Source of the DNA: Bacillus_AB infantis_B
GTDB taxonomy: Bacteria; Bacillota; Bacilli; Bacillales; Cytobacillaceae
Direction of reading: 5' to 3'
Length of the DNA: 64,000 nt
Assembly (NCBI RefSeq): GCF_008180445.1
Contig: NZ_VTER01000010.1
Coordinates: 62,001-126,000 of the forward strand
The position numbers and the translations under genes were made by a program. Below are positions 18,704 through 27,753 of this stretch, one piece after another. Position 1 is the first letter of the stretch, and the number at the start of each line of letters is the position of its first letter. The notes under the pieces are model-generated. The model worked only from the letters and a program-made list of their open reading frames with translations, had not been told where the DNA came from and did no database searches.

Positions 18704-18980
18704 ATGAAGATATTTCTGATAAATCAGCCAGCTCATTTATGTTATTTGCCTTATTCCCTGGTTCCCTATCTGGGGGCTGTCATTTATGAGTTTTGACAAT
18801 GGGATAGCCCTTGGGAACAGTATGTTTGTTATAGGCATCAGCCTGTATCCTGTTGCTGTTATTGTGTGCTCCATCCTGGGCTGGGTGCTTCGCGGGCGCA
18901 ATAAAACGCTTGCCATCATCTTTAATTCAGTACCGATGATCTGGATTGTCGGTTTTGGGCTGCTGATGATCATAGTTTGA
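18704..18980 (+). pseudogene. Small membrane protein gene with a +1 frameshift
   Basis: AAGGGAG (18691-18697) and ATG 18704 start a frame reading MKIFLI. Leaving out one A near 18720-18722 joins it to a frame that runs to 18980: SQLIYVICLIPWFPIWGLSF, then the part read from ATG 18786, giving a protein of about 90 residues with three hydrophobic segments and a GWVLRGRNK loop. As written, the first frame ends after 30 residues and only 64 residues could be made from ATG 18786, which has no ribosome site. Either a decayed gene, a sequencing error in CTGATAAATC, or a real frameshift site. Family not identified. Confidence 0.6.
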
Positions 18981-19066
18981 AGGGCATTGTCATTGAAAAC
19001 CGGGATAAAGGCCATTTACGCAGGCTGCTGCCCCGATTAACAAGGTCAAAGGTTTAATAAATAGGA

Positions 19067-19120
19067 ACGAGGTAAAGCCTGCCAATATGGGAGAGGTTTT
19101 GCCTCGTATTTTTTATTTTT
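19067..19120 (+). terminator. Intrinsic terminator after the frameshifted gene
   Basis: ACGAGGTAAA (19067-19076) pairs with TTTTGCCTCGT (19097-19107), then ATTTTTTATTTTT. Confidence 0.65.
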
Positions 19121-19194
19121 ACCCGGATTATAAGCTATGCAGGAATGCTAAAATAGAGCTATAAATGATTAGAACATGGAAGGATGTGTAATAG

Positions 19195-19902
19195 ATGGAT
19201 TTCAAAACAGTCATGCAGGAGCTTGAAGCCCTGGGCAAGGAACGGACAAAGAAAATATACCTGTCCAACGGCGCCCATGAGCCTCTCTTTGGCGTCGCGA
19301 CAGGTGCCATGAAGCCGATGGCGAAGAAAATAAAGATCGATCAGAATTTAGCCGAAGAACTCTATGCGACAGGAAACTATGATGCCATGTATTTTGCCGG
19401 CATCATTGCAGATCCGAATGGTATGACGGAGGCTGATTATGACCGCTGGATCGAATCTGCGTATTTCTATATGCTTTCCGACTATGTGGTGGCAGTCACG
19501 CTGTCAGAGTCAGATATCGCACAGGAAGTTGCGGACAAATGGATTGCCAGCGGCGATGAGCTGAAGATGTCGGCAGGCTGGAGCTGTTACTGCTGGCTGC
19601 TGGGGAACCGGAAGGACCATGAATTTGAGGAAGAGAAGATTTCCAGTATGCTTGATCTTGCGAAAAAGTCGATCCATGACGCGCCGGAAAGAACAAAATC
19701 ATCTATGAGCAACTTCATATACACTGTCGGGCTTTCCTATTTGCCGCAGCATGAAAAGGCGCTCGGGACCGCACAGGAAGTTGGTGTAATAGAAATGAAG
19801 CAGGAAAAGAAAAAGCCCAGTCTGCTGAATCCATACGAAAATCTGCAGAAAGAAGTAGATAGAGGACGGCTTGGTTTTAAGAGGAGATATGTCAGGTGTT
19901 AG
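19195..19902 (+). CDS. DNA alkylation repair superfamily protein
   Basis: 235-residue all-helical, HEAT-like protein related to the AlkC/AlkD alkylation repair superfamily. Segments KIYLSNGAHEPLFGVATGAMKPMAKK and NYDAMYFAGIIADP are typical of this branch. Classical AlkD removes 3- and 7-alkylpurines; this branch differs enough that activity on DNA is not assured. ATG at 19195 after GGATGTG. Stands alone before glpP. Confidence 0.8.
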   Translation: MDFKTVMQELEALGKERTKKIYLSNGAHEPLFGVATGAMKPMAKKIKIDQNLAEELYATGNYDAMYFAGIIADPNGMTEADYDRWIESAYFYMLSDYVVAVTLSESDIAQEVADKWIASGDELKMSAGWSCYCWLLGNRKDHEFEEEKISSMLDLAKKSIHDAPERTKSSMSNFIYTVGLSYLPQHEKALGTAQEVGVIEMKQEKKKPSLLNPYENLQKEVDRGRLGFKRRYVRC

Positions 19903-19977
19903 GCTATTGCTAAATCCTGCCGAAACCCGCAGAATGTACCTAACAGACTTCTACTAACATAAACTGGATGTGATCTA

Positions 19978-20511
19978 TTGTTTACTGGCATAATCCCGGC
20001 TATTCGGAATATGAAAGATTTTGAGCATGTGTTGAAGAGGGATCATGAGCATATCATTCTTCTGGAGACGCGCCTGTCGCAGATCGAAAGTGTGGTCAAG
20101 TATGCGAAACAGAGCGGGAAGAAGGTGTTTGTGCATGCCGATCTCGTGCAAGGGCTTAAGGTGGACGAGTATGGGATTGAGTATCTCATCAATAATGTGA
20201 AGGTGGATGGCATCGTTTCTACAAGGGTCAATGTGATTTCCCTGGCGAAAAAGCATCATGTGGTTGCGATTCAAAGGCTTTTTGCACTGGACAGCCATGT
20301 ACTGGAGCATAATGTCAGGATCAGCCGCAAGGTCAAACCGGATTATATTGAGGTCCTGCCCGGCATCATCCCGGGCATCATGGAAGAAATTCATGAGAAA
20401 ACAGATATTCCGCTGATTGCAGGGGGACTCATCCGTACCGAAGAGGATATTCAAAGTGCTTTGAATAACGGGGCATCTGCCGTCACGACCTCCAATCGGG
20501 ATTTATGGTGA
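19978..20511 (+). CDS. glpP: Glycerol-3-phosphate-responsive antiterminator GlpP
   Basis: 177-residue RNA-binding antiterminator. PAIRNMKDFE, HADLVQGLKVDEYGIEYL, VISTR-type segment (VSTRVNVI), KPDYIEVLPGIIP and the C-terminal GGLIRTEEDIQSALNNGASAVTTSN match GlpP closely. With glycerol-3-phosphate bound it prevents termination in the leaders of glp genes; two such leaders follow here (20625-20680 and 24436-24500). The start is TTG at 19978 with only a weak ribosome site. Confidence 0.95.
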   Translation: MFTGIIPAIRNMKDFEHVLKRDHEHIILLETRLSQIESVVKYAKQSGKKVFVHADLVQGLKVDEYGIEYLINNVKVDGIVSTRVNVISLAKKHHVVAIQRLFALDSHVLEHNVRISRKVKPDYIEVLPGIIPGIMEEIHEKTDIPLIAGGLIRTEEDIQSALNNGASAVTTSNRDLW

Positions 20512-20562
20512 AAGCAACTCCTTTTTGGAATATAATACTCTTCAGAAAATTGTCGAATTATG

Positions 20563-20591
20563 TTGACAACGTTTTCATTTGAATTTACACT
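20563..20591 (+). promoter_or_regulatory. Promoter with overlapping CcpA (cre) site
   Basis: TTGACA (20563-20568), 17 nt, TACACT (20586-20591). On the minus strand ATGAAAACGTTGTCA (20564-20578) fits the cre consensus WTGNAANCGNWNNCA at every defined position and covers the -35 box and spacer, so CcpA should repress this promoter when glucose is present. Confidence 0.8.
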
Positions 20592-20624
20592 AGGGATAAG
20601 TTAATAACCCGTGACGAGATGAGG

Positions 20625-20680
20625 AGACACATTAAATGCCTTGAATTCAGGATTCAGGGGTGTTTAATGTGTCTTTTTTG
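20625..20680 (+). promoter_or_regulatory. GlpP-responsive leader terminator
   Basis: AGACACATTAAA (20625-20636) pairs perfectly with TTTAATGTGTCT (20663-20674), followed by TTTTTTG. It lies about 35 nt after the promoter and 66 nt before the next start codon, the layout of B. subtilis glp leaders read through with GlpP. That GlpP acts here is inference from position beside glpP. Confidence 0.75.
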
Positions 20681-20745
20681 TCTTTCCGATCTGGTTATTT
20701 AGGCAATATATCTTGAATATCAATAGGTTAAAAGGGGGATATGAG

Positions 20746-22764
20746 ATGAATAGAGTAAAGAAGCCGGTCGTCTTATTAGTGATTTCTTTGCTGTTAATTC
20801 TGGCTGGAAGCTTTGGTGCTTCCCGGTTTAATAGTTCAAGCGGGGATGTGGATGTCTCACGCATTTATTTTGATACACCTAGAGGAGAGCTTTCGGGGCT
20901 GCTGTATAAGCCGGATGGCGCTGATCAGGAAGCAAGACCCGCCATCGTGGCCACACACGGCTACCTGAACTCTGCAGAAATGCAGGATGCCCAGGCGATT
21001 GAAATGTCAAAGAGAGGATATGTTGTGCTTGCCTTGGATCAGTATGACCATGGCCATTCAACAGGCACAATGGAAAAGCCGGTTCCATTCTTCTCCTTCT
21101 GGCCGCATGCGATCTATGATGCTGTCCAGTATATGTATGATCAGGATTATGTCCTGAAAGATGAAAACGGCAATGGCATCATTGCGGTTTCCGGCCACAG
21201 TATGGGCGGTTTCTCTTCCACTCATGCCGTCATGCTGGATGAAGTGGATTTCCAGGAAAGCGGCATCAGGAAAATCTACAGCTCCCTTACAATGGGATCT
21301 GACTATCAATGGCTGAAGTCTCTCGGCTATACTATAGAAGATATCAACAACTCTTACGGGCCAAGGCCTTCCGGAAAAATTGCCGGACAATATGATGAAT
21401 TCTTTTTTGATGCAGAAGCAGCAGCTGCAGGTACGCCTGTAGTGAAGAAAAACTATGCTGCAACAGAAGAAGGCATGAGCTTCCTGGGCAACCCGGAAAA
21501 GCCTGAGGCTGGGAAAGTGTATGAGGTTAATGGCGGAGAAAGAATCATTTATCAGCCAAATGAGACACATCCTTGGAATCATTTCTCGAAAACGTCTACA
21601 GGATATGCCATCGATTTTTATGATAGGGCATTTGCCGGCTATAATGGTTCATTAACAGTGGACAGTGATGGGCAGACATGGATGTTTAAAGAGTGGTTCT
21701 CCTTTGTCGCCATGATCGGATTCTTCCTGCTCTTTGTGCCAGTTGTGGCCTTATTATCAAGGCTGCCGTTCCTTAACAGCATCTATACCGGCAGGCCAGA
21801 GCCGCTTCCTGCTCCAAAGACAAACGGTGCGAAGCTGGCAGGCTTGATCCTGATCGTAGTCGGGGGTCTTTTCCCTGCCTTGTTCTTCTCCGCATTATAT
21901 GGAGGAGATGTCTACGGAATGAGATTATTAAGGCAGATCAGCATGATCTTCATTGCCCTGTCTGCCATTGTCCTGATTTCTTCTTTTGTGAAAAAATCAG
22001 AGCGCAGCATCAAGACAGTTTCTGCTATCATGCTCGTTCTAAGTGTGGTTCAATATATCTATCTGAGGCTGCAGGATAAAATGCTTGCCACAACAGAGCT
22101 TTTTGGCGCCCCGACTGTGAATCCAGTTCTGTATTGGGCGATCAATGTGGCAATCATCACACTGATGATGATGGTCGGCTACCATTATGTTGCGAAAAAG
22201 CCTGAAGGTGCTACGATTAAGAATTATGGCGTGAAAGCAAGCGTCAAGTCAGTCATCGCTTCGCTTGTCACTGCCATTGCAGCTGTTGCAATCGGCTATG
22301 GAGTCCTTTATCTGGTGGATAGCCTGTTCCAGGTCGACTTCCGCATCTGGACTTTCGCTGTAAAAACATTCGAAGGACAGCATCTGGCAGCACTGCTGAA
22401 ATATGCACCATTATTCCTGATCTACTACTTTGTTGTCGGCCTGTCCGTCAACATGAATACAGCGACTGTGAAGTATAATGGATGGAAAGGCTATCTCATT
22501 TCTGTCTTCCATTTCATCGGCGGGCTTGTTCTTTACCTGGCCTACCATTACGGACTGTTGTTTACGACTGGAACTGCCGGCTATCCGGGAGAATCGCTTT
22601 CCTCCATCATCGTGATCGGCCTGGTGCCAGCCCTTCTCGTAGCGGCGCTGTTTAACCGCTACTTCTATAGGAAAACAGGAAATGTCTATGTGGGCGCATT
22701 CATCAATACTTTGCTGATGACACTGATCACACTGGCAAACACAGCGCTTTATACAATCTTTTAA
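20746..22764 (+). CDS. Membrane-bound alpha/beta hydrolase with C-terminal multi-helix domain
   Basis: 672-residue protein in three parts: an N-terminal membrane anchor (7-26); an alpha/beta hydrolase domain (about 40-320) with oxyanion region HGY (71-73), nucleophile elbow GHSMGG (Ser152) and a later HPWNH that could supply the catalytic His; and about nine to ten transmembrane helices (about 330-672). The hydrolase should face outside if the anchor is a signal anchor. Start at ATG 20746 after AAAAGGGGGAT. It is expressed from the CcpA/GlpP-controlled leader and sits exactly where glpF (glycerol facilitator) lies in B. subtilis. A glycerolipid or glycerol-ester hydrolase feeding glpK is a reasonable guess; substrate not shown. 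Confidence 0.85.
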   Translation: MNRVKKPVVLLVISLLLILAGSFGASRFNSSSGDVDVSRIYFDTPRGELSGLLYKPDGADQEARPAIVATHGYLNSAEMQDAQAIEMSKRGYVVLALDQYDHGHSTGTMEKPVPFFSFWPHAIYDAVQYMYDQDYVLKDENGNGIIAVSGHSMGGFSSTHAVMLDEVDFQESGIRKIYSSLTMGSDYQWLKSLGYTIEDINNSYGPRPSGKIAGQYDEFFFDAEAAAAGTPVVKKNYAATEEGMSFLGNPEKPEAGKVYEVNGGERIIYQPNETHPWNHFSKTSTGYAIDFYDRAFAGYNGSLTVDSDGQTWMFKEWFSFVAMIGFFLLFVPVVALLSRLPFLNSIYTGRPEPLPAPKTNGAKLAGLILIVVGGLFPALFFSALYGGDVYGMRLLRQISMIFIALSAIVLISSFVKKSERSIKTVSAIMLVLSVVQYIYLRLQDKMLATTELFGAPTVNPVLYWAINVAIITLMMMVGYHYVAKKPEGATIKNYGVKASVKSVIASLVTAIAAVAIGYGVLYLVDSLFQVDFRIWTFAVKTFEGQHLAALLKYAPLFLIYYFVVGLSVNMNTATVKYNGWKGYLISVFHFIGGLVLYLAYHYGLLFTTGTAGYPGESLSSIIVIGLVPALLVAALFNRYFYRKTGNVYVGAFINTLLMTLITLANTALYTIF

Positions 22765-22782
22765 TAGTCTGCAAAAAATATA

Positions 22783-22820
22783 GAGAGCAAGGGGCCATTT
22801 TGGCCTCCAGCTCTTTTTTA
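22783..22820 (+). terminator. Weak terminator/attenuator between the hydrolase gene and glpK
   Basis: GAGAGC and GGGGCC pair with GGCCTCC and GCTCTT across a short loop, followed by a T-run. Internal loop mismatches make it weaker than the leaders, so readthrough to glpK is likely. Confidence 0.5.
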
Positions 22821-22842
22821 TCAAGAGAGGGGAGGAATAATG

Positions 22843-24333
22843 ATGGGAAAATACATCTTGGCACTTGATCAGGGCACAACCAGCTCCCGTGCCATATTAT
22901 TCGATAAAAACGGTGAGATTGTGGAAACAGCTCAGCAGGAATTTGAGCAGTTTTTTCCAAAGCCAGGGTGGGTAGAGCATGATGCCAGCGAAATCTGGAC
23001 CTCGATCCTTGCCTGTATGGCATCCGTCCTGCGGAAGGCTGATGTGGGACCGGAGGAAATAGCGGGCATCGGCATCACGAATCAGCGTGAAACCGCGGTT
23101 GTCTGGGATAAGAACACGGGGAAGCCCGTTTACCATGCCATCGTCTGGCAGTCCCGCCAGACAGAGCCTATTTGCCGCGACCTGCGGGAACAGGGATATA
23201 ATGATCTGTTCAACAGTAAAACCGGCCTTCTGCTGGACCCTTATTTTTCAGGCACGAAAGTAAAGTGGATTCTTGATCATGTGGAAGGTGCAAGAGAGAA
23301 GGCAGAAAACGGCGATCTGCTGTTTGGCACCATTGATACTTGGCTGGTGTATAAGCTTTCCGGGGGGAAGGTCCATGTGACCGATTATTCCAATGCCTCC
23401 CGGACCTTGATGTACAATATTTATGATTTGAAGTGGGATGAAGAGCTTCTTGACATCCTGACTGTACCAAAAAGCATGCTTCCTGAAGTCCGCCCATCTT
23501 CTGAAGTGTATGCCCATACAGTGGACTATCACTTCTTCGGGCATAATGTCCCGATTGCGGGAATCGCCGGCGATCAGCAGGCCGCTCTGTTCGGCCAGGC
23601 CTGCTTTGAAAAAGGGATGGCGAAGAACACTTACGGAACCGGCTGCTTTATGCTGATGAATACCGGTGAAGACCCTGTTAAATCGAGCCATGGGCTGCTT
23701 ACGACGCTTGCATGGGGCGTGGATGGGAAAGTTGAGTACGCACTTGAAGGCAGCATCTTTGTAGCCGGGTCGGCCATCCAATGGCTGCGCGACGGCATGA
23801 GGATGATTGACAGTGCTTCGGCCAGCGAGCAGTATGCATTGAGGGTCGATTCGACAGAAGGCGTCTATGTGGTCCCTGCCTTTGTCGGACTGGGCACGCC
23901 GTATTGGGACAGCGATGCCCGCGGTGCGGTCTTCGGCCTGACCAGGGGGACGACAAAAGAGCATTTTATCCGGGCGACCCTGGAATCGCTCGCCTATCAG
24001 ACAAGAGATGTGCTGGACAGCATGGCTGCAGATTCCGGTACAGAGGTGAAATCCCTGCGGGTAGACGGCGGTGTGGTCAAGAATAACTTCCTGATGCAAT
24101 TCCAGAGCGATATCCTCGGCGCCCCTGTAGACCGCCCGGTTGTCAATGAAACGACTGCACTGGGAGCTGCTTTCCTCGCCGGCCTGGCTGTAGGCTACTG
24201 GTCCAAAAAAGAGGAGATCACAGCACACTGGAAAAAGGACCGCACTTTCTCGGCAGAAATGGCCGAAGAGACGCGCGAAGAACTTTATAAGGGCTGGAAA
24301 AAAGCTGTGGCGGCCACCCGCGAGTATAAGTAA
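22843..24333 (+). CDS. glpK: Glycerol kinase
   Basis: 496-residue FGGY-family kinase that phosphorylates glycerol to sn-glycerol-3-phosphate in the cytoplasm. LDQGTTSSRAI at the N-terminus (phosphate-binding), GWVEHDASEIW, the NQRET segment and GIAGDQQAALFGQ are all typical. The HPr-phosphorylated His region of Firmicute GlpK is present (DYHFFGHNVPIAG area). Two ATGs in tandem (22840, 22843); the second gives the better spacing from GGAGG and the usual N-terminus MGKYILALDQG. Same length as B. subtilis GlpK. Confidence 0.97.
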   Translation: MGKYILALDQGTTSSRAILFDKNGEIVETAQQEFEQFFPKPGWVEHDASEIWTSILACMASVLRKADVGPEEIAGIGITNQRETAVVWDKNTGKPVYHAIVWQSRQTEPICRDLREQGYNDLFNSKTGLLLDPYFSGTKVKWILDHVEGAREKAENGDLLFGTIDTWLVYKLSGGKVHVTDYSNASRTLMYNIYDLKWDEELLDILTVPKSMLPEVRPSSEVYAHTVDYHFFGHNVPIAGIAGDQQAALFGQACFEKGMAKNTYGTGCFMLMNTGEDPVKSSHGLLTTLAWGVDGKVEYALEGSIFVAGSAIQWLRDGMRMIDSASASEQYALRVDSTEGVYVVPAFVGLGTPYWDSDARGAVFGLTRGTTKEHFIRATLESLAYQTRDVLDSMAADSGTEVKSLRVDGGVVKNNFLMQFQSDILGAPVDRPVVNETTALGAAFLAGLAVGYWSKKEEITAHWKKDRTFSAEMAEETREELYKGWKKAVAATREYK

Positions 24334-24373
24334 AGATACACTGCAGCATATTTTAATAAGCAAGCGAAACGCT

Positions 24374-24500
24374 TTTATCAGCAGCTTTATCATGTTATAC
24401 TAAACACAAGTTAATATATTTGGATGGAGAACTCGAGAGACCACATCGCTCTATTTTTCGGCAACGAAAAGCAGGGCTGATTTGTGGTCTCTTTTTTTGT
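24374..24500 (+). promoter_or_regulatory. glpD promoter and GlpP-responsive leader terminator
   Basis: A -10 box TATACT lies at 24396-24401 with a poor -35 (TTTATC, 24374-24379). AGAGACCACA (24436-24445) pairs with TGTGGTCTCT (24483-24492) and is followed by TTTTTTTG, giving a second leader terminator of the kind opened by GlpP. An AAGCG/CGCTT palindrome at 24362-24374 is cre-like but does not fit the cre consensus well. Confidence 0.75.
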
Positions 24501-24602
24501 TTTTCGGGTATGGGACTTATAGAGCTTAAAAAACAAGACAGCTCCTCATAAGCTGGAGCCGGGCTGATACATGAATATGATGATCCTGAAGGGACTGATT
24601 TG

Positions 24603-26270
24603 ATGAAATTCACCAACTTACAAAGACATGATATAAAGGGAAAAATACAGAAGGGGCCATTGGACCTTCTTGTCATCGGCGGCGGTATCACAGGCGCCGG
24701 AATCGCGCTGGATGCTGCCCTGAGAGGGATGAAGGTGGCAGTCGTTGAAATGCAGGACTTTGCTGCCGGCACATCCAGCAGAAGCACAAAGCTTGTCCAC
24801 GGCGGACTGCGCTACTTGAAGCAATTTGAAATCGGGGTCGTCGCAGAAGTCGGCAAAGAGCGGGCCATCGTGTATGAGAACGGACCGCATGTCACCACAC
24901 CGGAATGGATGCTGCTTCCGTTCTATAAGGGAGGCACGTTCGGACCATTCACAACGAATATCGGACTGAGGGTATATGACTTCCTTGCCGGTGTCAAAAA
25001 GGACGAAAGAAGAAAAATGATGAAGCCGGAAGAAGCCCTGAAGCGGGAACCGCTGTTAAAGCGCGAGGGGATGAACGGCGCCGGTTACTATGTTGAATAT
25101 AAAACAGATGATGCCCGCCTGACTCTTGAAGTCATGAAAAAAGCGGTTGAAAAAGGGGCGCTCGCACTCAATTATACGAAAGTCACTGATCTTGTTTATG
25201 AAAACAGCCAGATCGCAGGTGTGAAAGCGGAAGATCTGACCGATGGAACGGTACAGGAAATCCGGGCAAAGAAAATCGTCAATGCAGCAGGCCCATGGGT
25301 CGACACACTGCGGGAAATCGACCATAGCAAAAAAGGCAAATCGCTGCAGCTGACGAAGGGGATCCATCTTGTATTCGACGGCAAAAGATTTCCGCTGAAA
25401 CAGGCCGTGTACTTTGACACGCCTGACGGCCGCATGGTCTTTGCCATCCCGCGTGAAGGCAAGACTTATGTAGGTACAACAGATACGGTCTACAAAGGGA
25501 ATATCGCCCACCCAAGAATGACGGTGGCAGACCGGGATTATGTCCTTGGTGCGATTGACTTCATGTTCCCGGATATTAAAATCGCCGCTGAAGATGTTGA
25601 GTCAAGCTGGTCCGGATTAAGGCCGCTGATTCATGAAGACGGGAAATCACCTTCTGAAATCTCGCGCAAGGACGAAATCTTTGTGTCGCATTCCGGATTC
25701 ATTTCCATCGCCGGCGGCAAGCTGACAGGCTACCGGAAAATGGCGGAAAGCATCGTCGATCTAGTGGCAAAGCAGCTGGGTGAAGAAGATGGAGCAGACT
25801 ATCCTAAAACAGCCACCATGCACCTGCCAATATCCGGCGGCGATGTGGGCGGTTCTCAAGGATTCAAGACATTTATGACTAACAAAGTGGACGAAGGAAA
25901 AGAGCTGGGCTTGACCGAAGAAGCAGCAAGGAAGCTTGTTCAGCGCTACGGCTCCAACGCAGACATCGTCTTTGATATCTATAAAAACGGCAAAGAAAAG
26001 GCCTTGGCAGAAAATCTTGATCCAGTCGTTTACGCGGGCTTAAGATACAGCATTGACTATGAAATGGCCTACAAGCCTGTCGACTTCTTCATCAGAAGGA
26101 CAGGGGCCCTCTTCTTTGACATCGGGTGGGTCCGGGAACATAAGGATGCTGTGATCATGTTCATGAAAAAAGAATTCAGCTGGTCAGAGGAACAGGCAGC
26201 AGCTTACACAGAAGAGCTGGATGTACTGATTTATGAGGCCTCACATCCGATTGAAAAGGAAGAATTTTAA
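24603..26270 (+). CDS. glpD: Aerobic glycerol-3-phosphate dehydrogenase
   Basis: 555-residue FAD-dependent dehydrogenase that oxidises glycerol-3-phosphate to dihydroxyacetone phosphate at the inner membrane face, passing electrons to menaquinone. The FAD-binding motif VIGGGITGAGIALDAALRG (about 22-40), SSRSTKLVHGGLRYL and the C-terminal helical domain are clear. Length equals B. subtilis GlpD. ATG at 24603 preceded by GAAGGGA; a TTG one codon earlier is less likely. Its own GlpP leader separates it from glpK. Confidence 0.97.
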   Translation: MKFTNLQRHDIKGKIQKGPLDLLVIGGGITGAGIALDAALRGMKVAVVEMQDFAAGTSSRSTKLVHGGLRYLKQFEIGVVAEVGKERAIVYENGPHVTTPEWMLLPFYKGGTFGPFTTNIGLRVYDFLAGVKKDERRKMMKPEEALKREPLLKREGMNGAGYYVEYKTDDARLTLEVMKKAVEKGALALNYTKVTDLVYENSQIAGVKAEDLTDGTVQEIRAKKIVNAAGPWVDTLREIDHSKKGKSLQLTKGIHLVFDGKRFPLKQAVYFDTPDGRMVFAIPREGKTYVGTTDTVYKGNIAHPRMTVADRDYVLGAIDFMFPDIKIAAEDVESSWSGLRPLIHEDGKSPSEISRKDEIFVSHSGFISIAGGKLTGYRKMAESIVDLVAKQLGEEDGADYPKTATMHLPISGGDVGGSQGFKTFMTNKVDEGKELGLTEEAARKLVQRYGSNADIVFDIYKNGKEKALAENLDPVVYAGLRYSIDYEMAYKPVDFFIRRTGALFFDIGWVREHKDAVIMFMKKEFSWSEEQAAAYTEELDVLIYEASHPIEKEEF

Positions 26271-26280
26271 ATAGAAAATA

Positions 26281-26325
26281 AAAAGGGCCAGACCCATCTT
26301 ATCCAAAGATGGGTCTGGCCCTTTT
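26281..26325. terminator. Bidirectional terminator between glpD and araR
   Basis: Perfect 20-bp stem 26281-26300 / 26306-26325 (core GGGCCAGACCCATC), A-run on the left and T-run on the right; ends both convergent genes. Confidence 0.9.
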
Positions 26326-26356
26326 TGATTAAGTGCTTATATCACGGCAGAACGGC

Positions 26357-27448
26357 TTACTTCAATTCTTCGACTGTTTCCCCTTCAATCAGCACAGGCT
26401 GATAATAGGTTTCGTTGGGCAAATCTTTTTTCCCCTGTAATTTCTTGATCACCCAATCCGCTGCATCCCGCCCCATCTGTTCTTGTGGATGCGTCAAGGT
26501 TGTCAGTTTAATATTCGCATTTTGGGCGATATAGGAATTATCCTGGCCGATGATGGACAGCTCATCTGGAATGGAAATGGAAAGTTGTCTGCACACATTT
26601 GCCACTTCTAATCCTACTTCATCGTTATAGCATACAACTGCTGATAAAATATCTCTATTTTCGTCCAGGAAGGTTTTTAAATTTGAGTATAAATCCAGCT
26701 TTGTCTCTGTTGTAAACGTAAGCACATGCTCCGGCCGGAATCGTATCTTTGCTTCTTGAAGCGCCTTTATATACCCCTTCATCCGATATTTCCCCTGCAG
26801 ATCATCCATTTTTGATATGATCCCGATTTGTGTATGGCCCTTTGATATCAATTCTTTTGCCGCTAGATAGCTGGATTCTACATCATTAAGGGAAAGAAAG
26901 GGGACTTCTAATTCCTCGTAATAAGCATTGATCATGATAAAAGGGACGTCCTGTTCCTTGAACAACAGATAGTAGGCAATATTGGGGTTATATTGATTGC
27001 TTTTTGTAGGTTCAATGATGAGGCCATCCACCCCGTATGAAAGCATCATTTCCAACGCTTTTTTCTCTTGCTCGACATCATTGTTGGTACTGGCCAGCAA
27101 AAGTGAATAATTATCCTCTTTCAATCTTTTCTCGATCCCGCGGATGATGGAGGGAAAAATATAGTCGGAAATATAAGTAGTAATGACGCCGATTGTTTTA
27201 TTATGATTGCGGTTCGATTTTGACTGGAATTGGCTGCTGACATAGGTGCCGGAGCCTTTTTCACTCCGCAGGTACCCCTCGTTTGACAGCTCCAATATGG
27301 CCTTTCGTATCGTATGCCTGCTGACGGTGTATTTTTCCTGGAGAGCTGATTCTGTAGGAATCTGTTCTCCTACACGATACTCTCCGGAGAGAATTTTATC
27401 TTTAATATCATCAAGGATGATCTGATATTTTGGTTTCATTAGTTTCAC
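26357..27448 (-). CDS. araR: Arabinose operon repressor AraR
   Basis: 363-residue repressor with an N-terminal GntR-type winged helix (about 5-72, YTVSRHTIRKAILELSNEGYL) and a C-terminal LacI/GalR-like sugar-binding domain (about 85-360, with SLNDVESSYLAAKELISKGH and DELSIIGQD). This GntR-LacI hybrid layout is specific to AraR; arabinose releases it from DNA. Start is GTG at 27448 with AGGA 5 nt upstream; the ATG at 27439 is an alternative. Divergent from araB. Confidence 0.95.
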   Translation of the reverse strand: MKLMKPKYQIILDDIKDKILSGEYRVGEQIPTESALQEKYTVSRHTIRKAILELSNEGYLRSEKGSGTYVSSQFQSKSNRNHNKTIGVITTYISDYIFPSIIRGIEKRLKEDNYSLLLASTNNDVEQEKKALEMMLSYGVDGLIIEPTKSNQYNPNIAYYLLFKEQDVPFIMINAYYEELEVPFLSLNDVESSYLAAKELISKGHTQIGIISKMDDLQGKYRMKGYIKALQEAKIRFRPEHVLTFTTETKLDLYSNLKTFLDENRDILSAVVCYNDEVGLEVANVCRQLSISIPDELSIIGQDNSYIAQNANIKLTTLTHPQEQMGRDAADWVIKKLQGKKDLPNETYYQPVLIEGETVEELK

Positions 27449-27566
27449 TTCTTTCCTGGCTGATCACGTACAAATTCACTGCCCAAGAGTTATTTATGGA
27501 CATATCTTAGCATGCTTTCGCAGGAATGGAAATAAGTACTGTACTTCTGTTATTAAGACTCCGGAT

Positions 27567-27624
27567 AATTTGTATGTATTAATTAACTTTATAATTGACA
27601 AATGTACGTACAAAAATTTATACT
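27567..27624 (+). promoter_or_regulatory. araB promoter with two AraR operators
   Basis: AAATGTACGTACAAAAAT (27600-27617) matches the AraR operator core TGTACGTACA; a second, weaker box (TTTGTATGTATTAAT, from 27569) lies 32 bp upstream, about three helical turns. The strong box fills the spacer between TTGACA (27595-27600) and TATACT (27619-27624). A cre-like AAAGCGCTT lies at 27642-27650. Confidence 0.8.
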
Positions 27625-27753
27625 GTGTTTGTAGATGCAATAAAGCGCTTCCTTGCTGATTTTCATTTTTGAAATCGCTGTCAAAGAAGTGGGGCATGAA
27701 GAATAAAGCACTTCCTTATATATATACTGCTGCCCGGGAAGGGGAATATGACC

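Noticed and set aside
24362..24374. CcpA site in the glpD promoter
   Set aside because: AAGCG-AAA-CGCTT is symmetric but misses the TG and CA ends of the cre consensus; kept only as cre-like.
23248..24393. 381-residue minus-strand frame
   Set aside because: Antisense of glpK; composition is that of a shadow frame and there is no ribosome site or recognisable domain.
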